Positions 36,693 to 45,678 of a stretch of DNA of 64,000 nt are shown here, one piece after another. A program made the translations under genes and the position numbers. The DNA comes from WTAW01 sp964406575. GTDB lineage: Bacteria > Acidobacteriota > Aminicenantia > Aminicenantales > Aminicenantaceae. The notes under the pieces were generated by a model. The model worked only from the letters and a program-made list of their open reading frames with translations. It did no database searches and had not been told where the DNA came from. The first letter of the stretch is position 1. Each line of letters begins with the position of its first letter. The stretch covers positions 51,397 through 115,396 of the forward strand of contig CAYOSH010000011.1 in the NCBI GenBank assembly GCA_964406575.1. The letters are read 5' to 3'.

Positions 36693-37337
36693 TTATTTCA
36701 TTGATGCGGTTTGGGAAGGATCTCTAGAAAACGCAAGAGATTCGGCTAAAACGAAAGCGGCCTGGAGATACGATGTTGGGCAGAGCGCGAAACATTCCAT
36801 GCAGCTATGGCACTCCTTCGAGGCTATTTCCGGAATGAAACGTATCTCTCTTCTTGCTCCACAGTCCACAAATCCCACCGCATTTTTCTTCTTGACCTCA
36901 GCACAATATCTCACGCATAGTCCGCAAAGAATGCAAAAGGAGGACTCTTTTTCAAAACGGTCTTTGTCTGCTCCATACTCTTGAGCCAAATCCTTGAGTT
37001 GGGGTGAACATGGAGCATGAGCCAGCAGAAACTCCAAAATCATTTTGCGGATTCTATCGACCTTCTCAGACCTGGTTCTTACGATCAGATCCTGTTCTAC
37101 AGGGTAAAGGCAGGCAGTAACGAATTTTGTCCAACCGCGGACTTCCACTTCTACGGTGCACATTCGACATCCACCATAAGGTTCTAATTTCTCGTGGCGA
37201 CAGATCGTAGGAATAAATATATCTACACTTTGGGCTGCCTCCAGAACGGTCATCCCTTCTGCTGCTTTAACTTCTTTTCCATCTATCTGTAAAATGATTT
37301 CACTCATCTTTTTATTCTCTTTTTTATTCTCTCCCAT
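36693..37337 (-). CDS. bamI: NuoG/HoxU-like iron-sulfur subunit, BamI-like
   Basis: 214 residues from the ATG at 37337; the conserved part begins at an in-frame ATG at 37307, which may be the true start. A plant-type 2Fe-2S ferredoxin (C-R-H-E...G-G-C-R-M-C, about 40-85) is followed by a C-x-x-C-x-x-C 4Fe-4S module (C-I-L-C-G-L-C-V-R-Y-C and C-H-S-C-M-E-C-F-A-L-C-P). This is the short N-terminal NuoG type with no molybdopterin part. Last gene of the bam-like operon; it overlaps the NuoF-like stop if the GTG at 37349 is used. It would pass electrons between the flavin subunit and the Hdr-like core. Confidence 0.8.
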   Translation of the reverse strand: MGENKKENKKMSEIILQIDGKEVKAAEGMTVLEAAQSVDIFIPTICRHEKLEPYGGCRMCTVEVEVRGWTKFVTACLYPVEQDLIVRTRSEKVDRIRKMILEFLLAHAPCSPQLKDLAQEYGADKDRFEKESSFCILCGLCVRYCAEVKKKNAVGFVDCGARREIRFIPEIASKECHSCMECFALCPTSYLQAAFVLAESLAFSRDPSQTASMK

Positions 37338-37345
37338 AATAATTC

Positions 37346-39010
37346 TCACTTCTCCGGGCGATTCATCTTTGCGATGTTTACCTCATACTCATTTCTGAAG
37401 TAGCGCAGCGTGCTTAGGAGCGGGTCGGCAGCGGTTTTCCCTAACGCGCACAAAGAGGCCGCTCCGGTTACCTCGGATATCTCCTCCAAAAGCTCGATAT
37501 CCCCCTCTTTTCCCTTTCCATCTCCAATATTATTTAGAATCTTGAGCATCTGCCTGATGCCTTCACGGCATGGGACGCATTTGCCGCACGACTCATTAGA
37601 GAGGAAGTTGAGAAAATACCTGGCGACATCGATCATACTGGTATCTTCATCCAATACCAGCATGCCGCCTGCTCCTATCGGAGCTCCAAGTTTCGCAAGC
37701 TCATCAAAATCCAAAGGCGTGTCGAGGAGGCTCTCGGGAATAGAGCCTCCCATAGGCCCTCCAAAGTGAACCGCTTTGAGTTTCTTTCCCTTTGGAATTC
37801 CGCCACCGATGTCGTAGACGATCTCTCTGACTGTGGTCCCAAAAGGCACTTCGGCTACCCCTGTATTAACTATATTGCCGGATAAGGATATAAGTTTGGT
37901 TCCTTTACTCCCCGCTGTCCCGGTCCCGGTATACCATTCGGAGCCCTTGTTGATTATCAGAGGCACGTTAGCCCAGGTTTCGACATTGTTCAGGACACTC
38001 GGCTTTTTCCAAATACCACTGACCGAAGTGCGAATATATTTGGGTCTTGGCTCTGGAGCATTCCCTTCTATCGACCTCATTAAAGCGCTGGACTCGCCGG
38101 AGACGAATATCCCTATATCAAGATGCACCTCAACATGGAAGCCAAAGCCGGAGCCAAGGATATTTTCACCTAAAAGTCCGTATTCCTCCGCCTTAGCGAG
38201 GGCCATATCGATATTGTTTTTTAATCGAGGCGTGTCATGACGGGTGTAGATAAATCCTTGATGTGAGCCGATAGCATAAGCGCCGATGATCAAGCCTTCC
38301 AGCACACTGTGAGGATTTCCCGTAAAGAGGGCTCTATCCATAAACGCCCCGAGCTCTCCTTCGTGGCCGTTGACGATAACGTATTTTTCTTTCCCTGGGG
38401 CGTTACGGGCAGTCTCCCACTTCCGGCCGGCAGGGAATCCACCACCGCCCCGGCCGCGCAAGTTGGATTTCTTAATTTCTTCAAGAACTTCCTCAGGGCT
38501 CATCTCAAAAAGCGATTTGGATAAAGCGGAATAACCACCGACAGCCAGGTAGTCATCGAGGCTCCCGGGATCGATCTTCGTGTTATTGCCCATAAGGTGC
38601 CGCATCTGCTTCTTATAAAAAGGTACTTGAGACATATGGGCTGCTTTTTCGCCGGTATCCGGGTCCGTGTAAATGAGGCGGTCAATCACTTTCTTCCTAA
38701 TCACAGTCCGAGAGACAATTTCCGGGACATCCTTCGGCATGACTTCCACATAGCAGATTTCTTCAGGATAGATCACGACCAGAGGTCCTTTTTCACAATA
38801 GCCATGGCAACCGGTCGCTCTAATATCGACTTTGGTCTTTAAATCTTGTTTGTCGACTTCTTCTTCAAAGGCGCTGATAATCCTGCCGTTATCAAGACCG
38901 AGACAGCCCATTCCCGCACATATCGCGATGCAGGGCTTATCGGGATCTCTTTCTGACCAGACACCCTTCCTGAATGTGTCCAATTCAGAAGCTGAATTTA
39001 TTCTGGGCAT
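37346..39010 (-). CDS. bamH: NuoF/HydB-like flavoprotein, BamH-like, with altered FMN-site motif
   Basis: 554 residues. An N-terminal thioredoxin-like 2Fe-2S domain (C-A-G-M-G-C...C-H-G-Y-C) is followed by the NuoF core with G-R-G-G-G-G-F-P-A-G (about 188), an SLBB domain, and the 4Fe-4S site S-C-G-K-C-V-P-C-R-E-G near the C-terminus. The segment that usually reads N-A/G-D-E-G-D-P-G is N-G-H-E-G-E-L-G here, changing an Asp near FMN/NADH. It may be normal for BamH or mean altered nucleotide use. Sits between NuoE- and NuoG-like genes. Confidence 0.85.
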   Translation of the reverse strand: MPRINSASELDTFRKGVWSERDPDKPCIAICAGMGCLGLDNGRIISAFEEEVDKQDLKTKVDIRATGCHGYCEKGPLVVIYPEEICYVEVMPKDVPEIVSRTVIRKKVIDRLIYTDPDTGEKAAHMSQVPFYKKQMRHLMGNNTKIDPGSLDDYLAVGGYSALSKSLFEMSPEEVLEEIKKSNLRGRGGGGFPAGRKWETARNAPGKEKYVIVNGHEGELGAFMDRALFTGNPHSVLEGLIIGAYAIGSHQGFIYTRHDTPRLKNNIDMALAKAEEYGLLGENILGSGFGFHVEVHLDIGIFVSGESSALMRSIEGNAPEPRPKYIRTSVSGIWKKPSVLNNVETWANVPLIINKGSEWYTGTGTAGSKGTKLISLSGNIVNTGVAEVPFGTTVREIVYDIGGGIPKGKKLKAVHFGGPMGGSIPESLLDTPLDFDELAKLGAPIGAGGMLVLDEDTSMIDVARYFLNFLSNESCGKCVPCREGIRQMLKILNNIGDGKGKEGDIELLEEISEVTGAASLCALGKTAADPLLSTLRYFRNEYEVNIAKMNRPEK

Positions 39011-39019
39011 GATCTTCCC

Positions 39020-39633
39020 TTACTCACTGTTTTTCAACACATCTCTGACCTTGTCTGGTGTTACTCTTGCGTGATGCTTCCCATCGACTATGATCTCCGG
39101 TCCCAAATTACAGCAGCCGAGGCAGTTTCCGGTCTCCAGGCTGTACTTTGAATCAGGATCCGTTTCACCGGGTCTAATTCCGATTTGGTCTTGAACTTTA
39201 TCGAGGAGACATGTCGAGCCGCGAACATAACAGGAAGGGCCTGTACACACGTGAACTTCATTATGTCCCTTAGGANNNNNNNNNNNNNNNNNNNNNNNNN
39301 NNNNNNNNNNNNNNNNNNNNNNNNNNNNNNNNNNNNNNNNNNNNNNNNNNNNNNNNNNNNNNNNNNNNNNNNNNNGCGAACATAACAGGAAGGGCCTGTA
39401 CACACGTGAACTTCATTATGTCCCTTAGGAGTTAAGCTGAAGGTTTTATGAAAGGTGACGATCTGCATGACCCGGCTTAACGGCACGTCTAATTTCTTAC
39501 TGATCCTGTCTAGTACGTCTTGAGGAAGCCAGTGATTTTCGCGCTGAATCTCAAGTAATACTTGAACCAGTGAACGAGCTTTGCTCTGGTGTTTATTTAT
39601 AATCCGATCGATTCTATCGTTATCCATAACCAC
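39020..39633 (-). CDS. bamG: NuoE/HydC-like 2Fe-2S subunit, BamG-like, split by an assembly gap
   Basis: As given, the gene contains 100 N and a duplicated 55-bp flank. Removing one flank and the N (155 bases) leaves 459 bases, one clean frame of 152 residues. That protein has the helical N-terminus and thioredoxin-like fold of NuoE with four cluster cysteines (C-T-G-P-S-C and C-L-G-C-C-N-L-G-P). It overlaps nothing and lies 5 bases after the MvhD-like gene. The interruption is an artefact. Confidence 0.88.
39221..39430. repeat. Assembly gap flanked by a 55-bp identical overlap inside the nuoE-like gene
   Basis: 39221-39275 and 39376-39430 are identical and border 100 N (39276-39375), exactly as at 15400-15609. 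The shared length of 55 suggests the assembler k-mer. Confidence 0.9.
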
Positions 39634-39637
39634 TGTC

Positions 39638-40450
39638 CTAACTTTCTGTATGCTTTCTCATGTCCTGTACCTGCTCTATTATCTTAGGCAGTGACAATGA
39701 GGTTCCGGATTTATCGAACCTGACTAATCCTTGTTTAGCTGAAATTTTAAGGTGTCTTGATAATTCAGACGGGCTCAAGCCCAAAATTGCGGAGATTTCC
39801 CCGGTTGAATGAGGCCTTTCTCGCAGGAGAGTTATAATTTGGCTCACTGCCAATTTATCACCGATCAATTCATTAAATAACCTGTTGAATTCGTCACTGG
39901 TGAAAAATTCAGTATAGGCTTTTTCCGTTCTATCAGGAACCCTTAACCTCTCCGATTGCACCAGCTTAATATAGGGGATGAGCTTCTTAACCGCCTCAAG
40001 CTTGAATTTTAATTCATGTTCGTCTATGCCTTCGCCTTTGCCAAAAGGGCCCAACTTCTCTATCCTGGGGACAAACTCATTCATTATATTGGCAAAACGG
40101 ATTCCTTCACCGGCAGATACCCATTCAAGTCTCAACCTTTCGGGATTCAGCCCGATGTGCTCCAGCAGTTTTTTGCATACATACACCATGCCAAGTGCAT
40201 CGTAATTTCCATGGGTAACATAATGGCAGTCGTTAAGATGACAGCCGCCGATAAACACAGCGTCCTGTCCGGTTACAAAGGCCCGGAATATGTGTGCCGG
40301 GTCGACTCTGCCGGAACACATCACCCTTATCACCCGGATATTGGGGGGGTATTGAAACCGGGAAACACCGGCAAGGTCTGCCCCTGCGTAGCAACACCAG
40401 TTGCAGAGAAATCCTAAAATCCTTGGTTCAAATTGATGCCCTGCAGTCAT
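39638..40450 (-). CDS. bamF: MvhD-like subunit with C-terminal winged helix, BamF-like
   Basis: 270 residues from the ATG at 40450 (GGAG upstream). The first 140 residues are an MvhD/HdrA-partner domain: F-L-C-N-W-C-C-Y-A-G-A-D with cysteines, M-C-S-G-R-V-D and G-G-C-H-L-N-D-C-H-Y. Position four of the first motif is Cys, where some BamF/MvhD proteins have selenocysteine. Residues about 200-265 look like a winged helix (S-T-G-E-I-S-A-I-L-G-L-S-P-S-E-L-S-R-H-L). MvhD alone is about 140 residues, so the extra half is notable. It would link the NuoEFG-like module to HdrA. Confidence 0.82.
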   Translation of the reverse strand: MTAGHQFEPRILGFLCNWCCYAGADLAGVSRFQYPPNIRVIRVMCSGRVDPAHIFRAFVTGQDAVFIGGCHLNDCHYVTHGNYDALGMVYVCKKLLEHIGLNPERLRLEWVSAGEGIRFANIMNEFVPRIEKLGPFGKGEGIDEHELKFKLEAVKKLIPYIKLVQSERLRVPDRTEKAYTEFFTSDEFNRLFNELIGDKLAVSQIITLLRERPHSTGEISAILGLSPSELSRHLKISAKQGLVRFDKSGTSLSLPKIIEQVQDMRKHTES

Positions 40451-40478
40451 TCTTAACTCACTCCTAAGGCAGTAATAT

Positions 40479-43400
40479 TCATTTGTGGATTCCTTCGTCG
40501 GCTGGATTCTCCGCCAGGCGTGGAACCGCGGCATCGATCTGGCAAAAGAGCTCTTCATCGGTATAGTGCTTCAACATAATGGCATTGGTTGGACACTTTG
40601 CATTGCAGAGTCCATCGCCTGTGCAGAGAATAGGGTTCACCCAGGCCTTCCTGCCTTTCGGTGTCTCACGAAACTCTATGGCACCATACGTACACGCTGT
40701 AATACATGCCCCGCACGATACACAATCGTCTTCTTTCACCTCGCAAACAGCGCCAGAAGCTGTGACTGTATCCTGCGAGAGAAGAGTAACCGCCCTGCCG
40801 GCAGCTCCATAAGCCTGACTTATGGTTTCGGAAATAGGCTTGGGGTAGTGCGCTATCCCACACAAATAAACGCCCTCCGCGGCAAAGTCAACGGGCCTTA
40901 ATTTTACGTGGGCTTCCTGGAGGAATCCATCCGGACTCAAAGGAACCTTGAACAACCGGGCTATTTCTCGACTTCCCGTGGAGGGAACAACAGCAGCGGA
41001 CAGGACGAGTAGATCGGCGTCCAGAACGAGCCTCTGACCTAAAATGGGATCAAGAACGCTGATCCGTAAAACAGGTTTGCCCTCCTCTGTGGCAGATTCC
41101 AACTGGGGTTTGTCATCCGGTTCCCAGCGAATGAACTTTACATCTTTCTCCGCTGCCTCACGATAATAATCCTCTTGGAACCCATAGGTTCTCATATCCC
41201 GAAAAAGAATGTAGATGTCCATCTTCGGGCTTAACTCTTTGAGTTTCAAGGCGTTCTTTATGGCCGTGCTGCAGCATATGCGGGCGCAATAATTTCTGTC
41301 TTCCTGTCTGCAGCCGACACATTGGATCATCACCAGACTCTGAGAGTTGATCAGTCTTTTTTCACCCCCGATGATTTGCTCCTCCAATTCCAACTGGGTC
41401 AACACCCTATCATCTTGCCCATAAAGGTATTCAGTGGGTTTATACTCCTCAGCACCCGTAGCGAGGATGGCGATGCCATGGTGAATCTCTTTGATCCTTC
41501 CTTCAGATTTCACCGTGGTGATGAAATTGCCCACATAACCGGAAACATCTGTAATAGTCGCGTCATGAGACACATGAACTTGAGGGTGTTTATAAACCTT
41601 GCGGATAAGATCACTCAAATATGCCTGAACATCCAGCCCATCCAAGGTGTAATGAATTCTTCGTGCCATCCCTCCTAAGTCTGTATCCTTTTCCACCAGG
41701 TGAACCTCAAATCCCTGGTTGGCTAAGGCCAGGGCACTGGTCATCCCGGCGAGGCCCCCTCCGACCACCAGGCCGGTTTTGTTGACGGGCAGATCAAATT
41801 CCTGAAGGGGCTCCAAATTGGAAGTCCGGGCGACCGACATCCGAACGATATCCTTTGCCTTTTTGGTGGCTTCTTCCTTTTGTTTGGAGTGGACCCAGGA
41901 GCAATGTTCTCTAATATTAGCCATGTCGAAGTAATATTGATTGATTCCCCCTTCCCGAAGCGTGTCCCTGAACAGCGGCTCATGTGTCCTGGGGGTGCAG
42001 GCGGCGACAACCACGCGATTGAGCCCTTTTTCCCGGATGGTGTTCGATATTTGCTCGGCAGCATCGGTGGAACATACAAAAAGTCCTTCTTCAGCATGAA
42101 CGACATTGTCTAAGGAGGAGGCGTATTCAACGACTGAAGGTACATCGACCACTCTTCCGATATTGGCGCCACAATGACACACAAAGACACCCACTCTAGG
42201 CTCCTCTTCCGAGACATCCCTTTCCGCCGGATATATCCTGTCTCTAGCCAGTTTCCCTCGCCGGTAATCAAGGAGATCACCACAAAGGGCTCCGGCCCCG
42301 CTGGCGGTTACAACCGATTCGGGGATATCCATGGGGCCCAGGAAGGCTCCGCTTGCATAAATTCCCGGGCGGGTGGTTTGCATAGGATTAACAGGGTTGG
42401 TTTTACAGAATCCAAAAGAATTGAGCTGGATGCCGAATGTCTCAGCCAGGTTCTGCACATCTGCAGGAGGGTTTAATCCAACGCCCAATACCACCAGATC
42501 GAATTCTTCTTCCTTCACCCCATCCTCGAAGGTGGCGTATTTTATCGTTACATTCTTTGTTTCCGGGATCTCTTTTCCTATCGATACGTAGCTTCTGATG
42601 AATGTAACCCCGGGAAGTTTCTCTGCTCTTTGGTAGAATCGTTCGAAATCCTTGCCAAAGGAACGAATATCGTTATGGAATATGAAAGCCTGCGTGTCCT
42701 CGGCATGGTCTTTGGCCAGGATCACCTGTTTCTGGATATACGAGCAGCAGACCGCGGAACAATAGCTGTTACCGCCAGGGATAACCTCCCTGGAGCCGAC
42801 GCAGTGGATCCAGGCAATTTTATGCGGATGCTTTTTATCCGAAGGGCGCAATATCTCACCTTCGTGTGGCCCAGTGGCACATAGGAGCCGTTCAAAGTCA
42901 AGACTGGTGACCACGTTCTCCATTTTTCCATAGCCATAGTCGCCCCGGAGCTTAGGATCAAACGTCTCGTAGCCCGGGGACAGAACGATTGCCCCTACCT
43001 TTACACTGACCTTCTCCGCCTCTTGATGAAGATCTATGGCGTCATGCTTACAGACTCCCTGGCAGATCGTACATTTCTTGTCTTGGAGGAAAAGGCAGTT
43101 TTCATCGATATAAGTGACAAGGGGAACGGCTTGAGAGAAATATATATGGATGGCTTTATTCGTCGATAAGTTTTGATTGAACGGATCTGGGACATTGACC
43201 GGGCAATACTCAACACAGACAGTACAACCGGTGCATTTGTTCTCTATAACGTATCTGGGTTTTTTAATCAGGGTTACCGTGAAGTCTCCTGCTTTCCCTT
43301 CTAGGCTTTCAACTTCAGTATAGGTCAGGATCTCTATGTTGGGATGCCTGTCACATTCAATAAACTTGGGAGATTCAATGCACATGGAGCAATCATTCGT

Positions 43401-43595
43401 GGGAAAGGTCTTATCAAGCTGGGCCATCTTGCCACCGATGGTGGGTGATTTCTCAACCAGATAAACCTTAAAACCTGCCGTAGCAAGATCAAGAGCGGCT
43501 TGAATACCGCTGATCCCCCCGCCAACAACCAAAACATCTCCAAAATTGCTTTCTGCAAAACTTTTACAAAGCGCTTCAATTTGTTCTTTTTCCAC
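40479..43595 (-). CDS. bamE: Double HdrA-like FAD/iron-sulfur protein, BamE-like
   Basis: 1038 residues made of two HdrA-type halves. Each has an N-terminal FAD site (V-V-G-G-G-I-S-G near 23; V-V-G-G-G-L-A-G near 612) and a cysteine patch (C-V-G-S-R...C-S-A-V-C-C; C-V-G-C-R...C-A-R-I-C-C). Ferredoxin modules lie at about 118-190 (C-T-G-C-T-V-C-V-E-Y-C-P) and at the C-terminus (C-V-S-C-G-A-C and C-N-A-K-C-P). HdrA is where flavin-based electron bifurcation occurs in heterodisulfide reductases. Its place between BamD- and BamF-like genes matches the bam order. Ends 28 bases before the next start. Confidence 0.9.
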   Translation of the reverse strand: MEKEQIEALCKSFAESNFGDVLVVGGGISGIQAALDLATAGFKVYLVEKSPTIGGKMAQLDKTFPTNDCSMCIESPKFIECDRHPNIEILTYTEVESLEGKAGDFTVTLIKKPRYVIENKCTGCTVCVEYCPVNVPDPFNQNLSTNKAIHIYFSQAVPLVTYIDENCLFLQDKKCTICQGVCKHDAIDLHQEAEKVSVKVGAIVLSPGYETFDPKLRGDYGYGKMENVVTSLDFERLLCATGPHEGEILRPSDKKHPHKIAWIHCVGSREVIPGGNSYCSAVCCSYIQKQVILAKDHAEDTQAFIFHNDIRSFGKDFERFYQRAEKLPGVTFIRSYVSIGKEIPETKNVTIKYATFEDGVKEEEFDLVVLGVGLNPPADVQNLAETFGIQLNSFGFCKTNPVNPMQTTRPGIYASGAFLGPMDIPESVVTASGAGALCGDLLDYRRGKLARDRIYPAERDVSEEEPRVGVFVCHCGANIGRVVDVPSVVEYASSLDNVVHAEEGLFVCSTDAAEQISNTIREKGLNRVVVAACTPRTHEPLFRDTLREGGINQYYFDMANIREHCSWVHSKQKEEATKKAKDIVRMSVARTSNLEPLQEFDLPVNKTGLVVGGGLAGMTSALALANQGFEVHLVEKDTDLGGMARRIHYTLDGLDVQAYLSDLIRKVYKHPQVHVSHDATITDVSGYVGNFITTVKSEGRIKEIHHGIAILATGAEEYKPTEYLYGQDDRVLTQLELEEQIIGGEKRLINSQSLVMIQCVGCRQEDRNYCARICCSTAIKNALKLKELSPKMDIYILFRDMRTYGFQEDYYREAAEKDVKFIRWEPDDKPQLESATEEGKPVLRISVLDPILGQRLVLDADLLVLSAAVVPSTGSREIARLFKVPLSPDGFLQEAHVKLRPVDFAAEGVYLCGIAHYPKPISETISQAYGAAGRAVTLLSQDTVTASGAVCEVKEDDCVSCGACITACTYGAIEFRETPKGRKAWVNPILCTGDGLCNAKCPTNAIMLKHYTDEELFCQIDAAVPRLAENPADEGIHK

Positions 43596-43703
43596 TTCTC
43601 TTTGCCCTTATTCGTACTCTCCGCATTGAGCGGAGTTCGCCATGCTTATCCTGATATTGCTGTTAGAGAAAATGTTTTCGGCATTTTTTATGAATAGTCC
43701 ATG

Positions 43704-44516
43704 CTAATTTGTTGAACAGCCAAGTCGCTCCGGGTGGGAATACACCGACAGGCGGCTTCCACGCGCATGGCCAACCAGAGCAATGCCCAGGTCACGGGCA
43801 AGCGAAACGGCGCTCTCCGTCGGTGAGTGCCGCGAAACAACAACCGGGACTTGCATCTTTGCCGCTTTGAGCAACATCTCGAACGAAGCGCGTCCGGTGC
43901 TCGATAGCAGTCGATCTCTGGTTGATAGTCCCCTCAATAGACATTCGCCCTGGATCTTGTCAAAGGTGTTATGTCGTCCAATATCCTCAGCCACGACTAG
44001 CAGGTTCTTGGTATCGGACAGAGCTGAGGCGTGCACCCCTCCACATAACCGATATAGCTCCATCTGATTTTGAAGCTGGTTCATCAGTGATAACACTTCC
44101 TTTGGTGTGGCAACAAGATCCGAATTTACCTTTTGTCCATGAGTTTTAAAAGTTGCTCCGCCACCACACCCAGAGGTGAGCGTCCGCTGCGTTGGCAATT
44201 CAACCTCGGGGTTGCTCAGCATCACTTCGGCCAGCGATTCCTCCTCACACACCCGCATTTTCGCCACGTCGCCCATACCAGAGATGATCCCCTCTGCGTA
44301 CAGGAATCCGAGGACTAGGCAATTCAGCTTGGTTGGAGTGCACAGGATGGTGACCAGTTCCTGGCGATTTACAAAGATTGCGAGCGCCATCTCGCTAGGC
44401 ACATGAACTGAGGTCCTGCCCCATCCCGCGCCCGAAAAGCGATCTAAGACTACGTCTGTAGTGAAACCTTTCAGACTCAATTTGCCAATCGCTTCTTGCT
44501 TGTTTAACTTCTTCAT
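43704..44516 (-). CDS. fdhD: FdhD-like sulfur-carrier protein inside the bam-like operon
   Basis: 270 residues, FdhD family. Motifs: L-V-L-G-F-L-Y-A-E-G-I-I, T-S-G-C-G-G-G (Cys117), D-I-G-R-H-N-T-F-D-K, T-G-R-A-S-F-E-M and S-R-H-S-P-T-E. FdhD moves sulfur to the Mo/W bis-pterin cofactor of formate dehydrogenase. The loop that in E. coli holds two Cys (C-G-V-C-G) has one here, as in several anaerobe homologues. It starts three bases after the BamD-like stop. No formate dehydrogenase is near, so sulfuration of the tungsten cofactor of the BamB-like enzyme is the simple inference. Confidence 0.85.
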   Translation of the reverse strand: MKKLNKQEAIGKLSLKGFTTDVVLDRFSGAGWGRTSVHVPSEMALAIFVNRQELVTILCTPTKLNCLVLGFLYAEGIISGMGDVAKMRVCEEESLAEVMLSNPEVELPTQRTLTSGCGGGATFKTHGQKVNSDLVATPKEVLSLMNQLQNQMELYRLCGGVHASALSDTKNLLVVAEDIGRHNTFDKIQGECLLRGLSTRDRLLSSTGRASFEMLLKAAKMQVPVVVSRHSPTESAVSLARDLGIALVGHARGSRLSVYSHPERLGCSTN

Positions 44517-44519
44517 CCT

Positions 44520-45671
44520 TTAAATCACTTCCTGAAGAATCTCCGTGATGTCCTTAATCTCTATGACTTCACTATCTTCCAGGTTCAACCTGCTATCCTC
44601 AAAATTTGTGATGCAGTATGGGCAGGAAGTAACCAGCACCTCAGCCCCGGCCGCGACAGCTTGCTTGACTCTGAGGTCAGAGAATCTTTCACCTTTGGGA
44701 GTATCCATCCAAATCCTGCCCCCACCGCCTCCGCAGCAGAGGCTTTCTTCTCGTGAATCAACCATCTCGATCAGCTCTATACCGGGTATCTTCTTTAAGG
44801 CCTCTCGGGGTTCATCATATATGCCATTGTGTCGACCCAGGTAACATGGGTCATGATAGGTCACTTTCTTCCTGTACTCCTTGGTGAGGTCAATCTTTCC
44901 CTCGCAAATAAGCTCGAGTAAATATTGGGACATATGGACCACTTCAAAGTTCACCATAAATTCGGGATACTCGTTTTTGAACGTGTGGTAGCAGTGAGGG
45001 GAAGAAACAAGGATTTTCTTCACCCCATTTTCGATAAACGTTTTGATGTTTTCCCTGGCCAGGCGTTTGAATAATTCCTCATCACCGGTCTTACGGATAC
45101 TTTCTCCACAGCAATTCTCCTTGGAGCCCAGTATCCCAAAATCTGTCCCAGCCAAGTTGAGGATATTGGCCGTGGCTCTGGCTACCTTCATTAACCTCGG
45201 ATCATAGCAGAGATAGCATCCGGGAAAATATAGATATTCAAGCCTCTCGCTGAAGGTGTTTACATTATGACCTTCTGCCCAATCAGCCCTCTTTTTTCGC
45301 TCTTCATTCAGGGGGTTTCCTTCGCCAGCGAGGCTTGCCCTTATGGCGGAAACCGGTTTGGCTGAAGCGGGAAAGACCCCGTATTCCGTGGCTATCCTGC
45401 GCAAAGATACTCCGGATTCTATCTGTTTCACGTCCCTGGGGCACAACGGGGGGCATTTGCCGCAGGTCGTACAAAGCCACATATCTTCAACTTCTATCTC
45501 TGTCAAACCGAACACAGCCTGTCGGACTAACTTGCGCATACTAAAGGTTCTAACCCTGTTCCAAGGACAAACAGTATCGCATAATCCGCATTGATAACAT
45601 AATTTGAAGGCTTCTCCACCACTCTCTTTTATGACATCAATGATCTCCTTGAGAGGGGCTACAGTTTTCAT
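44520..45671 (-). CDS. bamD: HdrD/GlpC-like iron-sulfur protein, BamD-like
   Basis: 383 residues. Two 4Fe-4S sites at the N-terminus (C25, C28, C31, C35; C67, C70, C73, C77) are followed by two CCG domains (E-N-C-C-G-E near 204 and L-C-C-G-G-G-G-G near 329), which bind the non-cubane clusters of heterodisulfide reductases. The combined HdrC-HdrB layout is that of HdrD and of BamD. It lies seven bases after the ferredoxin gene and three bases before fdhD. It would carry electrons between the HdrA-like protein and the catalytic unit. Confidence 0.87.
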   Translation of the reverse strand: MKTVAPLKEIIDVIKESGGEAFKLCYQCGLCDTVCPWNRVRTFSMRKLVRQAVFGLTEIEVEDMWLCTTCGKCPPLCPRDVKQIESGVSLRRIATEYGVFPASAKPVSAIRASLAGEGNPLNEERKKRADWAEGHNVNTFSERLEYLYFPGCYLCYDPRLMKVARATANILNLAGTDFGILGSKENCCGESIRKTGDEELFKRLARENIKTFIENGVKKILVSSPHCYHTFKNEYPEFMVNFEVVHMSQYLLELICEGKIDLTKEYRKKVTYHDPCYLGRHNGIYDEPREALKKIPGIELIEMVDSREESLCCGGGGGRIWMDTPKGERFSDLRVKQAVAAGAEVLVTSCPYCITNFEDSRLNLEDSEVIEIKDITEILQEVI

Positions 45672-45678
45672 CGTTTAT

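Noticed and set aside
40451..40558. A longer start for the MvhD-like gene overlapping the HdrA-like gene.
   Set aside because: ATG at 40450 has a ribosome site and the MvhD homology begins there.
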